From Pararhodospirillum oryzae (lineage in GTDB: Bacteria > Pseudomonadota > Alphaproteobacteria > Rhodospirillales > Rhodospirillaceae), in assembly GCF_007992075.1 (NCBI RefSeq), contig NZ_BJZO01000016.1, positions 1 through 55,624 on the forward strand: a stretch of DNA of 55,624 nucleotides, in the 5' to 3' direction. Position numbers and translations under genes: made by a program. The notes under the pieces were generated by a model that was not told where the DNA came from, ran no database searches, and was given only the letters and a program-made list of their open reading frames with translations. Positions within the stretch are counted from its first letter, which is position 1. Every line of letters starts with the position of its first letter. Below are positions 10,155 through 18,649 of the stretch, in pieces.

Positions 10155-11501
10155 TCAGCTTTTGCGCGCGGGCCGGAGCCGGGCCACGAACTTGGCCACC
10201 CACCCGGGCCGGGTGTCCTGGGGGGCGCGGGTCAGGGCCAGGGCGCCGTCGGGCACGTCGGCGGTGATGGTCGATCCCGCGCCGATCATGGCGCCGTCGC
10301 CAATGCGCACCGGCGCGACCAGGGCGGTGTTGGAACCGATGAAGGCCCCGGCCCCGATGTCGGTGTGGTACTTGGAAAAGCCATCGTAATTGCAGGTGAT
10401 GGTGCCCGCGCCCACGTTGGCCTTCGCGCCCACCCGGGCGTCGCCGATATAGGTCAGGTGGTTGACCTTGGCCCCGGCCTCGACGGTGGCGTTCTTGATT
10501 TCCACGAAGTTGCCGATGTGGGCGTTCTCGGCCACCCGGGCGCCGGGGCGCAGGCGGGCATACGGCCCCACGATCGCGCCCGTGGCGACCGTGCAGTTCT
10601 CAAAGTGACAGAAGCCCTTGACCGTGACCCCCGCTTCCAGGGTCACCCCGGGCCCGAAGGTGACGAAGGGGCCGATGCTCACGTCCGGCCCCAATTGCGT
10701 ATCCCAGCTCAAAAACACGGTTTCGGGGGCGGTCAGGGTCACGCCCGCCGCCATCGCGGCCCGGCGCAGGCGGGTTTGCACCACCGCCTCGGCGGCGGCA
10801 AGGTCGGCGCGGTCGTTGACGCCCAGCAGATCCTCGGGGCAGCTTTCGATCACGTCCACCCGCCGGCCCCGGGCGCGGGCCAGGGCGACCACGTCGGTCA
10901 GGTAATATTCGCCCTTGGCGTTGGCGTTGCCCACCTGATCGAGCAAGGAGAACAAAATCGCGCCGTCCAGGGCCATGACCCCGGAGTTGCACAAGGTCAG
11001 GGCCTTTTGCTCGGGCGAGGCGTCCTTTTCCTCGACGATGGCGTCGAGCCCGTCGGGGCCGGTGACCAGGCGGCCGTAGCCGGTGGGATTCCGGGGCCGG
11101 AAGCCCAGCACCACCGCCGCCGGGTTCGTGGACGCCTCGCGCGCGGCCACCAGGCGGGCCAGGGTTTCGGTCGGCACCAGCGGCGTGTCGCCATAGAGCA
11201 CCAGCACGGTACCGGTGAAGCCGGCCAGGACCTCGCGCGCTTGCAGCACGGCATGCGCGGTGCCCAGGCGCTCGGCCTGGGTCGCGGTGGGCAGGGGCGC
11301 CACCGCCTGTTCCACGGCCGCGCCCTCGGGCCCGACCACCACCACGGTGCGGGCCGGCGCCAGCGGAGCCAGGGCGGCCAGCACGTGGCCGATCAGGGGG
11401 CGGCCGGCCAGGGGGTGCAGCACCTTGGGCAGGGCCGAGCGCATGCGGGTCCCTTGGCCCGCGGCAAGGACGACGGCGGCGATTTCGGTCATCTGAGACA
11501 T
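10155..11501 (-). CDS. glmU: Bifunctional GlmU (UDP-GlcNAc pyrophosphorylase / GlcN-1-P acetyltransferase)
   Basis: 448 residues. N-terminal nucleotidyltransferase domain with VVLAAGQGTRMRSALPKVLHPLAGRPL and YGDTPL; C-terminal left-handed beta-helix of hexapeptide repeats with GNFVEIKNA and NYDGFSKYHTDIG, the acetyltransferase region. It makes UDP-GlcNAc from GlcN-1-P, acetyl-CoA and UTP. Starts at 11501 or 11492 (MTEIAAVVLAAG) are both possible; neither has a strong Shine-Dalgarno. Upstream of and co-directional with glmS; divergent from gph. Confidence 0.95.
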   Translation of the reverse strand: MSQMTEIAAVVLAAGQGTRMRSALPKVLHPLAGRPLIGHVLAALAPLAPARTVVVVGPEGAAVEQAVAPLPTATQAERLGTAHAVLQAREVLAGFTGTVLVLYGDTPLVPTETLARLVAAREASTNPAAVVLGFRPRNPTGYGRLVTGPDGLDAIVEEKDASPEQKALTLCNSGVMALDGAILFSLLDQVGNANAKGEYYLTDVVALARARGRRVDVIESCPEDLLGVNDRADLAAAEAVVQTRLRRAAMAAGVTLTAPETVFLSWDTQLGPDVSIGPFVTFGPGVTLEAGVTVKGFCHFENCTVATGAIVGPYARLRPGARVAENAHIGNFVEIKNATVEAGAKVNHLTYIGDARVGAKANVGAGTITCNYDGFSKYHTDIGAGAFIGSNTALVAPVRIGDGAMIGAGSTITADVPDGALALTRAPQDTRPGWVAKFVARLRPARKS

Positions 11502-11645
11502 GAATTCCCGGGGTGGAAGGGCAATATGAGAAACGCAAGGCCCGCACGGTGCCACAAGGGTGGCGGCGGGCAAAATCAAAGTTTATGACGGATCGTTGCA
11601 GCGCCCCGTCCCCTGTCATTATCGTTCTTACGCGCGAGGTTTTCC

Positions 11646-12341
11646 ATGATTGCGCCTGCCGTGCCGTTCCCGGTCGTGGTCTTCGACCTGGATGGTACTC
11701 TTTTGCAAAGCGTTCCCAGCCTGACACGCACCCTTAACGTTCAGTTCGCCGAGGACGGGATAGCACCCCTGAGCGAGGCCGAGGTGGGGCTGATGGTCGG
11801 TGAAGGGGTGGGCCTGCTGGTCGCCCGGGCCTATGGCGCGCGGGGGATCGGGGGCGGCGACATCCACGACCCCGGCCACGCGGCCCGGCTCGCGCGGTTC
11901 TCGGCCCGCTACAACGCCGATCCCGTCACCGACGCGCGGGTGTATCCCGGCGCGGTCGAAACCTTGCGCGCCTTGAAGGACCAGGGGATCCGGCTTGGCC
12001 TGTGCACCAACAAGCCCGAGGCCCCCACCCTCGTCCTGATCGAGGCCACGGGACTGGCGCCGTTCCTGGATGTCGTGGTGGGCGGCGACACCTTGCCCCG
12101 GCGCAAGCCCGATCCCCTGCCCTTGCGTCATGTGCTTGATCACCTGGGGGCCACGCCCGACCAGGCCCTGTACGTGGGCGACAGCCCCACCGACGCGGCC
12201 TGTGCCCAGGCGGCCGGGGTCACGCTGGCCCTGCTTTCCCATGGCTACAGCCGGGTTCCGGTGGAAACCCTGGGGGCGAAGCGGGTGTTCGACTCCCTCC
12301 CCGCCCTGGCCCGGTGGGTGACGGACGGCGCCGGGGACTAA
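11646..12341 (+). CDS. gph: Phosphoglycolate phosphatase (HAD superfamily)
   Basis: 231 residues. HAD motif I FDLDGTL with the nucleophilic Asp near residue 14, motif II LCTNK, motif III Lys in RRKPDPLPL and motif IV YVGDSPTDA, with an alpha-helical cap between motifs I and II. Best fit is Gph, which removes 2-phosphoglycolate formed by DNA repair or RuBisCO oxygenation. Other small HAD phosphatases are possible, since substrate cannot be read from motifs. Divergent from glmU with a 144-bp shared promoter region. Confidence 0.85.
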   Translation: MIAPAVPFPVVVFDLDGTLLQSVPSLTRTLNVQFAEDGIAPLSEAEVGLMVGEGVGLLVARAYGARGIGGGDIHDPGHAARLARFSARYNADPVTDARVYPGAVETLRALKDQGIRLGLCTNKPEAPTLVLIEATGLAPFLDVVVGGDTLPRRKPDPLPLRHVLDHLGATPDQALYVGDSPTDAACAQAAGVTLALLSHGYSRVPVETLGAKRVFDSLPALARWVTDGAGD

Positions 12342-12384
12342 AGACCCGAAAAGCGGGATAAGCCGAAGGTCAAGACAACGCGTC

Positions 12385-12424
12385 AGAGCATCGTGCCTGG
12401 ATCCGCTTTACCGCACGATGCTCT
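12385..12424. repeat. REP-like 12-bp palindrome
   Basis: Perfect arms agagcatcgtgc / gcacgatgctct separated by 16 nt, 43 bp after gph. The GAGCATCGTGC-type arm resembles the short palindromic intergenic repeats of alphaproteobacteria. It may terminate gph weakly. Confidence 0.7.
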
Positions 12425-12495
12425 CAAACGCCGTGTCCGACGCCCGGAAAAGGTGTTGACCACCGGAACAGCCTTCACCCAAAGTGTGGCCGCGC

Positions 12496-12695
12496 CACGG
12501 TGCCCTGAAAGGGGCTTAATCGGGAACCCGGTGACACCCCCTTGCACGACGGGGGGGGGATAATCCGGGGCTGTCCCCGCAACTGTAACCGGCGAGCGCG
12601 CGCTCGATTCAAGGCCACTGGGCAACTGGGAAGGCTGGGCGCGCGCCAGGACCCGCAAGCCAGGAAACCGGCCGGGGCGCACGTCGCCGCACCGT
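12496..12695 (+). promoter_or_regulatory. Cobalamin (B12) riboswitch
   Basis: Matches the cobalamin aptamer consensus in order: gggaacccggtg, the box ggggctgtccccgcaactgt, gccactggg ... ggcaactgggaagg, and agccaggaaaccggcc. A perfect 8-bp closing stem (cacggtgc 12496-12503 with gcaccgtg 12688-12695) sets the limits at 200 nt. It lies about 250 bp before the btuB start in the same direction, so B12 should shut off the uptake operon. The 255-nt spacer holds the candidate expression platform. Confidence 0.95.
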
Positions 12696-12814
12696 GGGAC
12701 GGGTGATCCCTCGGTACAAGGCCATCTTGAATGGCGACGACCGGAAGGTTCGTAAGGGCTGTTCAAGGGGGCGGGCGATGCCCAATCCTGATCATTTTGT
12801 CATCGAGGAAGACA

Positions 12815-12905
12815 ATCCGCGCGAGCAAACGCGCGGATGCCGCCTTTTTCGTGTCCTTGCGTTCCGTTCCGACCCGTTCGGGCGCTCCCGGTGGGGGCGC
12901 CTTTT
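12815..12905 (+). terminator. Candidate terminators of the B12 riboswitch expression platform
   Basis: Two hairpins lie between the aptamer and btuB. The first has 9-bp arms (atccgcgcg / cgcgcggat, 12815-12838) with a T5 run about 6 nt later. The second has 9-bp arms with one G-U (ggcgctccc / gggggcgcc, 12881-12901) followed directly by TTTT. Either could be the ligand-dependent terminator; the second has better geometry. Confidence 0.6.
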
Positions 12906-12949
12906 CAACGGCCGGGAAGCCGGCCGGGCCTCGGCAAGGAATGCAACCG

Positions 12950-14905
12950 ATGCGCATGTTTCGTAAAACCCGGCGCCTGCTGGCGCTCTCCACTCTCCCC
13001 GGGCTGGGAGCCCTCCCGGGGCTGGGAGCCCTCCCCGCGTGGGCCGAGACTCCGGCCAATGCGACCGAGCTTCCTGATCTGGTGGTGTCGGCCAGCCGGG
13101 TTCCGGTGGCCACCGACAAGGTGGGCAGCGCGGTGACCGTGATCACCCGCCAGGAACTGGAAACGCGTCAGGTGCGCGAGGTCGCCGACGCGCTCCGCGA
13201 CGTGCCCGGGGTGACGGTCACCCGCTCGGGCGGACGTGGCAACCAGACCGAGGTGTACATTCGCGGCGCCAAGTCCAACCAGACCCTGGTGCTGATCGAT
13301 GGCATCGAGGTCAACAACCCGGTGGGCGGCTCGTCGTTCGACTTCGCCGACCTGATGACCACGGAAATCGAGCGCATCGAAATCCTGCGTGGCCCGCAAA
13401 GCGCCCTGTGGGGCAGCGACGCCGTGGGTGGCGTGATCAACATCATCACCCGCAAGGGCAAGGGGGCGGCCTCGGCGCACGGCCTGGTTGAAGGCGGCTC
13501 GCTGGGCTCGGCCCACGTCGAGGCCGGGGTGAACAGATCGGGGGCCGGTGGACGCACGCACTATGCCCTGGGCGCCAGTTACAGCCGCACCGATGGCATT
13601 TCCTCCGCCAATTCCCGACGCGGCAACACCGAGGAGGACGGCTACCAGAACACCAGCGTGATTTTCCGGGGCGATGTGTCGCCCTCCGAGAACGTGACCC
13701 TGGACGTGGCCGGGCGTCTGGTTTCGGCGGTTCTGGACTACGATACGTTCTCCGCCGATCCCGCCTTGGGCCTGCAACGGGCCACGGACGCCGACATCAC
13801 GGAATACCGTTTGCAAGCCTTCGGCCGGGTGGGCGCCGAGTTGCGCGCCTTCGATGACCATTGGCGCAACCGCCTGGACTTCTCGGTCACCGACTACAAC
13901 AGCCGGGGCGAGGAAGATGATCTTTGGGATTACACCCAGAACGGCACCAAGGTGAAATACGCCTACCAGTCCACCTATGAAGCGGACACGACCCTGGGGG
14001 TCGCCGCCCACCACACCCTGACCGGCCTGGTCGAGCACGAAAAGGAATCCGTGTTCTACAAAAGCAACTGGTCGAAGGTGGCGCCCGACGTGGAAAGCAC
14101 CGGGCTGGTGGCCGAATACCGGGTGGATCTGTTCAAGCGGCTGTCGGTGTCGGGCTCGGTGCGCCATGACCTGAACGAGATGTTCGACAACGCCACCACC
14201 TACCGCGTGACCACGGCCTACACCGTGCCGGGATCGGAAACCAAGCTGCGCGGCTCGGTGGGCACCGGCGTGAAGAATCCGACCTTGTTCCAGCTGTATG
14301 GCTACACCTCGACCTTCCGGGGCAATCCCGACCTTCGGCCCGAAACCTCGTTTGGCTGGGACGTGGGCGTGGAGCAGCCCTTGCTGTCGCACCGCCTGAC
14401 CGTGGGCGCCACGTTCTTCCACAACGAAATCGACAAGCTGATTCAAGGCAGCGGCGTGTCGGCCGACAACGTTTCGGGGGTCTCGCACATCAATGGCGTG
14501 GAACTGACCGCCAGCGCCGAGCCGATCGACAACCTGCGGGTCGCGGCCAGCTACACCTTCCAGAAAGCCGAGGACGCCGAGGGCAAGAACCTGGTGCGCC
14601 GGCCCCAGCACGCGGGCAGCGTGAACGTGTCGTACCGTTTCCTTGAGGAACGGGCCAACGTGTTTTCGTCGGTCCACTACAACGGCGAGCGTCAGGATTC
14701 CACCTATGACCTGAGCTATGCCTCGGGCCGGACCACGCTGGACGGCTACACGGTTGTCGACGTGGGCGGGTCCTACGAGGTGGTGAAGGACAAGGTGGAA
14801 CTGTTCGGCCGGGTCGAAAACGCCTTCGACGAAAAGTACGAGGAGCTGTTCAGCTACGGCACCCCGGGCATCGGCGGCTTCGCCGGCATCCGGTTCAAGC
14901 TGTAG
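12950..14905 (+). CDS. btuB: TonB-dependent vitamin B12 outer-membrane receptor
   Basis: About 651 residues. Signal peptide after MRMFRKTRRLLALSTLPGLG; TonB-box-like segment LPDLVVSASR; plug domain with VITRQELE, DVPGVTVTRSGG, VYIRGAKSNQTLVLIDGIEVN and ILRGPQSALWGSDAVGGVINI; then a 22-strand barrel region ending in Phe-Lys-Leu. The signal region contains a duplicated LPGLGALPGLGALP. ATG 12950 is favoured because AAGGA lies 9 bases upstream; ATGs at 12941 and 12956 are in frame. B12 as ligand rests on the upstream cobalamin riboswitch and the btuFCD genes that follow. Confidence 0.93.
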   Translation: MRMFRKTRRLLALSTLPGLGALPGLGALPAWAETPANATELPDLVVSASRVPVATDKVGSAVTVITRQELETRQVREVADALRDVPGVTVTRSGGRGNQTEVYIRGAKSNQTLVLIDGIEVNNPVGGSSFDFADLMTTEIERIEILRGPQSALWGSDAVGGVINIITRKGKGAASAHGLVEGGSLGSAHVEAGVNRSGAGGRTHYALGASYSRTDGISSANSRRGNTEEDGYQNTSVIFRGDVSPSENVTLDVAGRLVSAVLDYDTFSADPALGLQRATDADITEYRLQAFGRVGAELRAFDDHWRNRLDFSVTDYNSRGEEDDLWDYTQNGTKVKYAYQSTYEADTTLGVAAHHTLTGLVEHEKESVFYKSNWSKVAPDVESTGLVAEYRVDLFKRLSVSGSVRHDLNEMFDNATTYRVTTAYTVPGSETKLRGSVGTGVKNPTLFQLYGYTSTFRGNPDLRPETSFGWDVGVEQPLLSHRLTVGATFFHNEIDKLIQGSGVSADNVSGVSHINGVELTASAEPIDNLRVAASYTFQKAEDAEGKNLVRRPQHAGSVNVSYRFLEERANVFSSVHYNGERQDSTYDLSYASGRTTLDGYTVVDVGGSYEVVKDKVELFGRVENAFDEKYEELFSYGTPGIGGFAGIRFKL

Positions 14906-14915
14906 GCCGAACGCG

Positions 14916-14933
14916 GGCTCGCGGGGGCGAGCC
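14916..14933 (+). promoter_or_regulatory. Intercistronic hairpin between btuB and btuF
   Basis: Stem ggctcgc / gcgagcc with a GGGG loop in the 54-bp gap; no T-run. It may adjust the ratio of receptor to downstream products. Confidence 0.45.
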
Positions 14934-14959
14934 GCCGTCTTGGTGAAGGGAGAGCGGGC

Positions 14960-15922
14960 ATGAAGCCTTGGCGGGAACGCGGGCGTTGGCGAAGCCGGCC
15001 CCGGGCCTTGGGCACGGCGACCGCGCGGGCCGGGCTGGCCGCGCTGACGCTGGTTCTGGCCGGGGGGGAAGCCTGCGCCGGGCCCCCCGCCCTGCCCCGG
15101 GTGGCGTCGCTCAGCGTGTGCGCCGATCAGCTGGTGCTGGCCCTGGCCGCGCCCGAACAGATCGTGTCGCTCTCCTTCCAGGCCCGGGACCCGGCCTTGT
15201 CGTTGCTGGCCGGCCGGGCCCGGGGCTTCGCGCGAAACCGGGGCTCGGCCGAGGAGGTGCTGAAGGCCGGGGCCCAGGTGGTGATCGGCGACGCCGGCCT
15301 GAACGCCGCCACCCTCGACCTGCTGACCCGCCTGGGCGTGCGCACCCACGCCCTGGGCCTGCACACGGATCTGGCGGCGGTTGACCGGGAAACGGCCCGG
15401 GTCGCCGCCTTGATCGGGCGCCCGGCCGAGGGCGCGGCCCTGATCGCCGCCGGACGCGCCTTGCACGCGGCCGTGGCCGCCGATCCGGCGGCCGGAACCG
15501 TGGCAACCGCCGCTCCGCCGGCCCGGCCCGTGGTCGCCGCCTATCTCACCCCCGGGGGCGGCAGTGCCGGCCGGGACACGTTCGTGGATACCTTGATGCG
15601 GGAAGTCGGCCTCGACAACCTGGGCGCGCGCCTGGGGCGAACCGGCTGGGGCCCGCTGGATCTGGAGCTTCTGGTGCGCCACCCCCCCGACCGGTTCGTG
15701 ACCAGCTTCTTTGAAAACGCGCCGCCGTCACGCCAGCGCCTGTCCTCGCGCCATCCGGTGCTGCGCCGCCTGCTGGCCCGCACCCCGCCCACGGTGGTGG
15801 AAAGCCGGGCCTGGGTGTGCTCCTCCTGGATCCTGGCCGAGGCGGCCCGCCAGCTGGCCCGGGCCCGCGCCCCCCTCGACCTTCCCGGGGACGGCCATTC
15901 CGGGCCCGGGGACCGGCCATGA
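14960..15922 (+). CDS. btuF: Cobalamin ABC transporter substrate-binding protein
   Basis: 320 residues with a long signal peptide (basic start, hydrophobic core about residues 20-38, cleavage near GEACA). The mature part begins RVASLSVCADQLVLALAAPEQIVSLS, typical of the BtuF/FhuD-type helical-backbone binding proteins, with the two-lobe pattern GSAEEVLKAGAQVVIGD. An internal Arg- and Ser-rich segment (NAPPSRQRLSSRHPVLRRLL) near the C-terminus is also seen in this group. B12 as ligand is inferred from the operon. Shine-Dalgarno AAGGGAGA just upstream of ATG. Its stop overlaps the btuC start. Confidence 0.85.
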   Translation: MKPWRERGRWRSRPRALGTATARAGLAALTLVLAGGEACAGPPALPRVASLSVCADQLVLALAAPEQIVSLSFQARDPALSLLAGRARGFARNRGSAEEVLKAGAQVVIGDAGLNAATLDLLTRLGVRTHALGLHTDLAAVDRETARVAALIGRPAEGAALIAAGRALHAAVAADPAAGTVATAAPPARPVVAAYLTPGGGSAGRDTFVDTLMREVGLDNLGARLGRTGWGPLDLELLVRHPPDRFVTSFFENAPPSRQRLSSRHPVLRRLLARTPPTVVESRAWVCSSWILAEAARQLARARAPLDLPGDGHSGPGDRP

Positions 15923-16911
15923 CCCGGGCGGCCGTGGTCGTGCCGGGGCTGACCCTGGCCCTGGTGCTGGCGGGTCTGGTGTCGCTGGGCCTGGGCTACA
16001 CCGCCTTGTCGGCCGGCGACATCGCGCGCGCGCTGATCGCCGCGCCCGACGATCCCACCGGGATCATCGTGCGTGAAATCCGCCTGCCCCGCATCGTGCT
16101 GGCCGCCCTGGTCGGGGGCGCGCTCGGCCTTTCGGGCGCGGCCTTGCAGGGGCTGTTGCACAATCCCCTGGCCGAACCGGGCCTGACCGGCATTTCCGCG
16201 AGCGCCGCCCTGGGCGCGGTGATCGCGCTTTATTGCGGGGGCGCGGCCGTGTCGCCCTGGCTGGTGCCGGGTGCCGGGCTCGTGGGGGCCGCGCTGGCCG
16301 CCGTGGCCTTGCTGGTCCTGGTCGGGCGAGGCGCCGGCCCCTTGACCCTGATCCTGGCCGGAGTGGCGCTTTCGAATGCCGCCATCGCCCTCACCTCGCT
16401 GGCCATGAACCTGTCGCCCAACCCGTTCGCGCTCAGTGAACTGGTGTTGTGGCTGCTGGGCTCGGTGCGCGACCGGGGCTTCGACGATGTCTTGCTGTGC
16501 CTGCCCTTCCTGTCCGCCGGCGCGCTGGCCTTGTGGGGCACCGGGGGCGGGCTGGACGCGCTGGCCCTGGGGGACGAAACCGCCCGCAGCCTGGGGGTGG
16601 CCCTGGGGCGCCTGCGCGCGCGCGTGGTTCTGGGAACCGCGCTGGCCGTGGGGGCCTCGGTGGCCGTGGCCGGAGCCATCGGTTTCGTGGGATTGGTTAT
16701 CCCTCACCTGCTGCGCCCCCTGGTCGGCGCGCGGCCCAGCCGCCTGTTGCTGCCCAGCGCGCTGGGGGGCGCCTTGCTGCTGGTGGTGGCCGACGCGGTG
16801 GTGCGGATGATCTCGGTGGGGCCCGAGCTGCAATTGGGAGTCGTTACCGCCCTGATCGGGGCTCCGTTCTTCCTGAGCCTGATCCTGGCCCGCGCGCGGG
16901 AGGCCGCATGA
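15919..16911 (+). CDS. btuC: Cobalamin ABC transporter permease (FecCD family)
   Basis: 330 residues, about ten transmembrane helices. Family marks: IVREIRLPRIVLAALVGGALGLSGAALQGLLHNPLAEPGLTG near the N-terminus and VAGAIGFVGLVIPHLLRPLVGARP in the C-terminal half, where the ATPase-coupling loop lies. The family covers B12, haem and siderophore importers; B12 is inferred from the riboswitch. The start codon overlaps the btuF stop (ATGA at 15919) and the stop overlaps the btuD start. Confidence 0.88.
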   Translation: MTRAAVVVPGLTLALVLAGLVSLGLGYTALSAGDIARALIAAPDDPTGIIVREIRLPRIVLAALVGGALGLSGAALQGLLHNPLAEPGLTGISASAALGAVIALYCGGAAVSPWLVPGAGLVGAALAAVALLVLVGRGAGPLTLILAGVALSNAAIALTSLAMNLSPNPFALSELVLWLLGSVRDRGFDDVLLCLPFLSAGALALWGTGGGLDALALGDETARSLGVALGRLRARVVLGTALAVGASVAVAGAIGFVGLVIPHLLRPLVGARPSRLLLPSALGGALLLVVADAVVRMISVGPELQLGVVTALIGAPFFLSLILARAREAA

Positions 16912-17690
16912 TCCCCGCCGCCGGTTTCGCCCGGATCGATCTGGAAAACGTGGGCGTGGTCCTGGACGGCCGGCCGGTCCTGGCCAACGTCACCGCGAGC
17001 CTGGGCGCGCCGGGGCTGGTGGGTCTGATCGGGCCCAACGGAGCGGGCAAGACCACCTTGCTGCGCGCGCTGGCCGGGCTGGTCGCCAGCCAGGGGCGGG
17101 TGCTGATGAACGGCCAGCCGCTGGCGAGGCTGTCGCCGGCCGAGCGGGCGCGACAGGTCGCCTACCTCGCCCAGGAGCGCGCGGTGCACTGGCCCTTGAG
17201 CGTGCGCGAGGTGGTGGCCCTGGGCCGCCTGCCCCATCGCGGCCAGGGCCACGACGACCAGGCGGCGATCGACCGCGCCCTGGACGAAACAGGAGTGCGG
17301 GCGTTCGCGGATCGCCCGATCGGCCACCTGTCGGGAGGCGAGCGGGCGCGGGTGCTGCTGGCCCGCGCCCTGGCGGTGGAAGCCCCGGTTTTGCTGGCCG
17401 ACGAACCGGTGGCGGCCCTGGATCCCCACCATCAGCTTGCGATGATGGGCCTGTTGCGCCGCCATGCCGAGGCGGGAGCGCTGGTGATGGTGGTGGTGCA
17501 CGACCTGATCAGCGCGGCCCGCTTTTGCCATCGGCTGATTTTGCTGGACCGGGGGGGCGTGGTCGCCGATGGCCCGCCGGACGCGGTGCTGACCGAGCCC
17601 ACCCTGGCCACCCATTACCGGGTGCGGGCCGTGTTTCCCCAGGTCGGAACCCAGGCCCTGCCCCTGGCGTGGGAGACCCTGGGGCCATGA
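16908..17690 (+). CDS. btuD: Cobalamin ABC transporter ATP-binding protein
   Basis: 260 residues. Walker A GPNGAGKTT, signature LSGGERARV, Walker B VLLADEPVAALD, switch His in VVVHDLISAARFC. Short single-domain ATPase typical of the BtuD/FecE group. ATGA overlaps on both sides (16908 with btuC, 17687 with tonB) imply tight translational coupling. Confidence 0.88.
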   Translation: MIPAAGFARIDLENVGVVLDGRPVLANVTASLGAPGLVGLIGPNGAGKTTLLRALAGLVASQGRVLMNGQPLARLSPAERARQVAYLAQERAVHWPLSVREVVALGRLPHRGQGHDDQAAIDRALDETGVRAFADRPIGHLSGGERARVLLARALAVEAPVLLADEPVAALDPHHQLAMMGLLRRHAEAGALVMVVVHDLISAARFCHRLILLDRGGVVADGPPDAVLTEPTLATHYRVRAVFPQVGTQALPLAWETLGP

Positions 17691-18649
17691 GGGCGGGGCG
17701 ACCGACGCTGTTCACGGGGCTCGCGGTATCGCTGTCGGTCCATGCCGCCGTGCTGGGCGGCCTGGCCGGACACCGGGCCGCGCCCCCGCCGCCGGCCGAC
17801 GCGCACGGAGTGATGACCGTGGCCCTGGTCGAGGCGCCGCCCGCCGCCGGTCCTGGTTCACCTGGTTCCCCCGCGTCTTCCGCCCCCGAGGCGCCCCGGC
17901 CCGAGACGGCTTTGGAACCCGCCGATGCCGGGGCGCCGGCTTCGTCCGCGCCCGTGGAGCCGGCCGCCTCCCCGCTTCAGGTTCCCCCCGTCGCGTCGTC
18001 CGCGCCCGTGGAGCCGGCAAACGCGCCGCCCCCTGCCCCGGAGGACTCCCCCCCCGAGCCAACGCCCCGGCCGCCTGTCGCCGCTCCCCCGCCGGCGCCT
18101 CCGCCCGTCCCCCCGCCCCGTCCCACGCCGCCGCGCCGGGCGACGCCCGCGCCCGTGGCTTCCGTCGTCGCCCCCGCCCCCCGCCATCCGACTCCGGCTC
18201 CCCCTCGGGACGGCGTGGTCTCGTCTCCTGGGGATGAAGCGGCCTCCCCGGCCGTGCCGCCGGCCCCCTCGGCAGAAGCGGGGACGGCGGCGGGATCGGG
18301 CGAGGCGGCCGCGCGCGCTTCCGGTGCCGCCGCGCTTGAAGCCGAAGCCCAAGGCCAGGCCTACCTGCGCGCGGTCCAGGCCCGGCTCGCGCGCGCGAAA
18401 CGCTATCCGGGCGAGGCGCGCCGCGCCGGCTGGGAGGGCAGCACCAAGGTCCGCTTCGCGATCGCGCGCGATGGCTCGCTCGCCGACGTGGCGGTGATCC
18501 GGGGCTCGGGGCTCGCGGTGCTCGACGAGGCGGCCCTGGCCACGGTGCGCGCGGCCCAGCCCTTTGGGCCGCTGCCCGCCGGGCTGGGGACCCCGACCCT
18601 CACCCTCGCCCTGTCGATCGCCTTCCGACTCGACGAAGAGGATTATTAG
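17687..18649 (+). CDS. tonB: Energy transducer TonB family protein
   Basis: 320 residues. N-terminal membrane anchor (LFTGLAVSLSVHAAVLGGLA), a long periplasmic Pro/Ala-rich spacer of about 200 residues containing two SSAPVEPA repeats, and a C-terminal TonB domain (YLRAVQARLARAKRYPGEARRAGWEGSTKVRF ... VIRGSGLAVLDEAALATV, split here for description). It couples proton motive force to the receptor BtuB. No exbB/exbD genes lie nearby, so it must borrow them from elsewhere. Last gene of the riboswitch operon; its stop overlaps the stop of the convergent MFS gene. Confidence 0.87.
   Translation: MRAGRPTLFTGLAVSLSVHAAVLGGLAGHRAAPPPPADAHGVMTVALVEAPPAAGPGSPGSPASSAPEAPRPETALEPADAGAPASSAPVEPAASPLQVPPVASSAPVEPANAPPPAPEDSPPEPTPRPPVAAPPPAPPPVPPPRPTPPRRATPAPVASVVAPAPRHPTPAPPRDGVVSSPGDEAASPAVPPAPSAEAGTAAGSGEAAARASGAAALEAEAQGQAYLRAVQARLARAKRYPGEARRAGWEGSTKVRFAIARDGSLADVAVIRGSGLAVLDEAALATVRAAQPFGPLPAGLGTPTLTLALSIAFRLDEEDY

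Noticed and set aside
12694-12966. Small leader gene between the B12 riboswitch and btuB
   Set aside because: The frame overlaps the aptamer end and both terminator hairpins, and the product has no recognisable features.
12905-15682. A 925-codon open frame on the minus strand across btuB and btuF
   Set aside because: It is antisense to two convincing genes, has His/Gly/Gln/Arg-rich shadow composition typical of GC-rich DNA, and matches no family I know.
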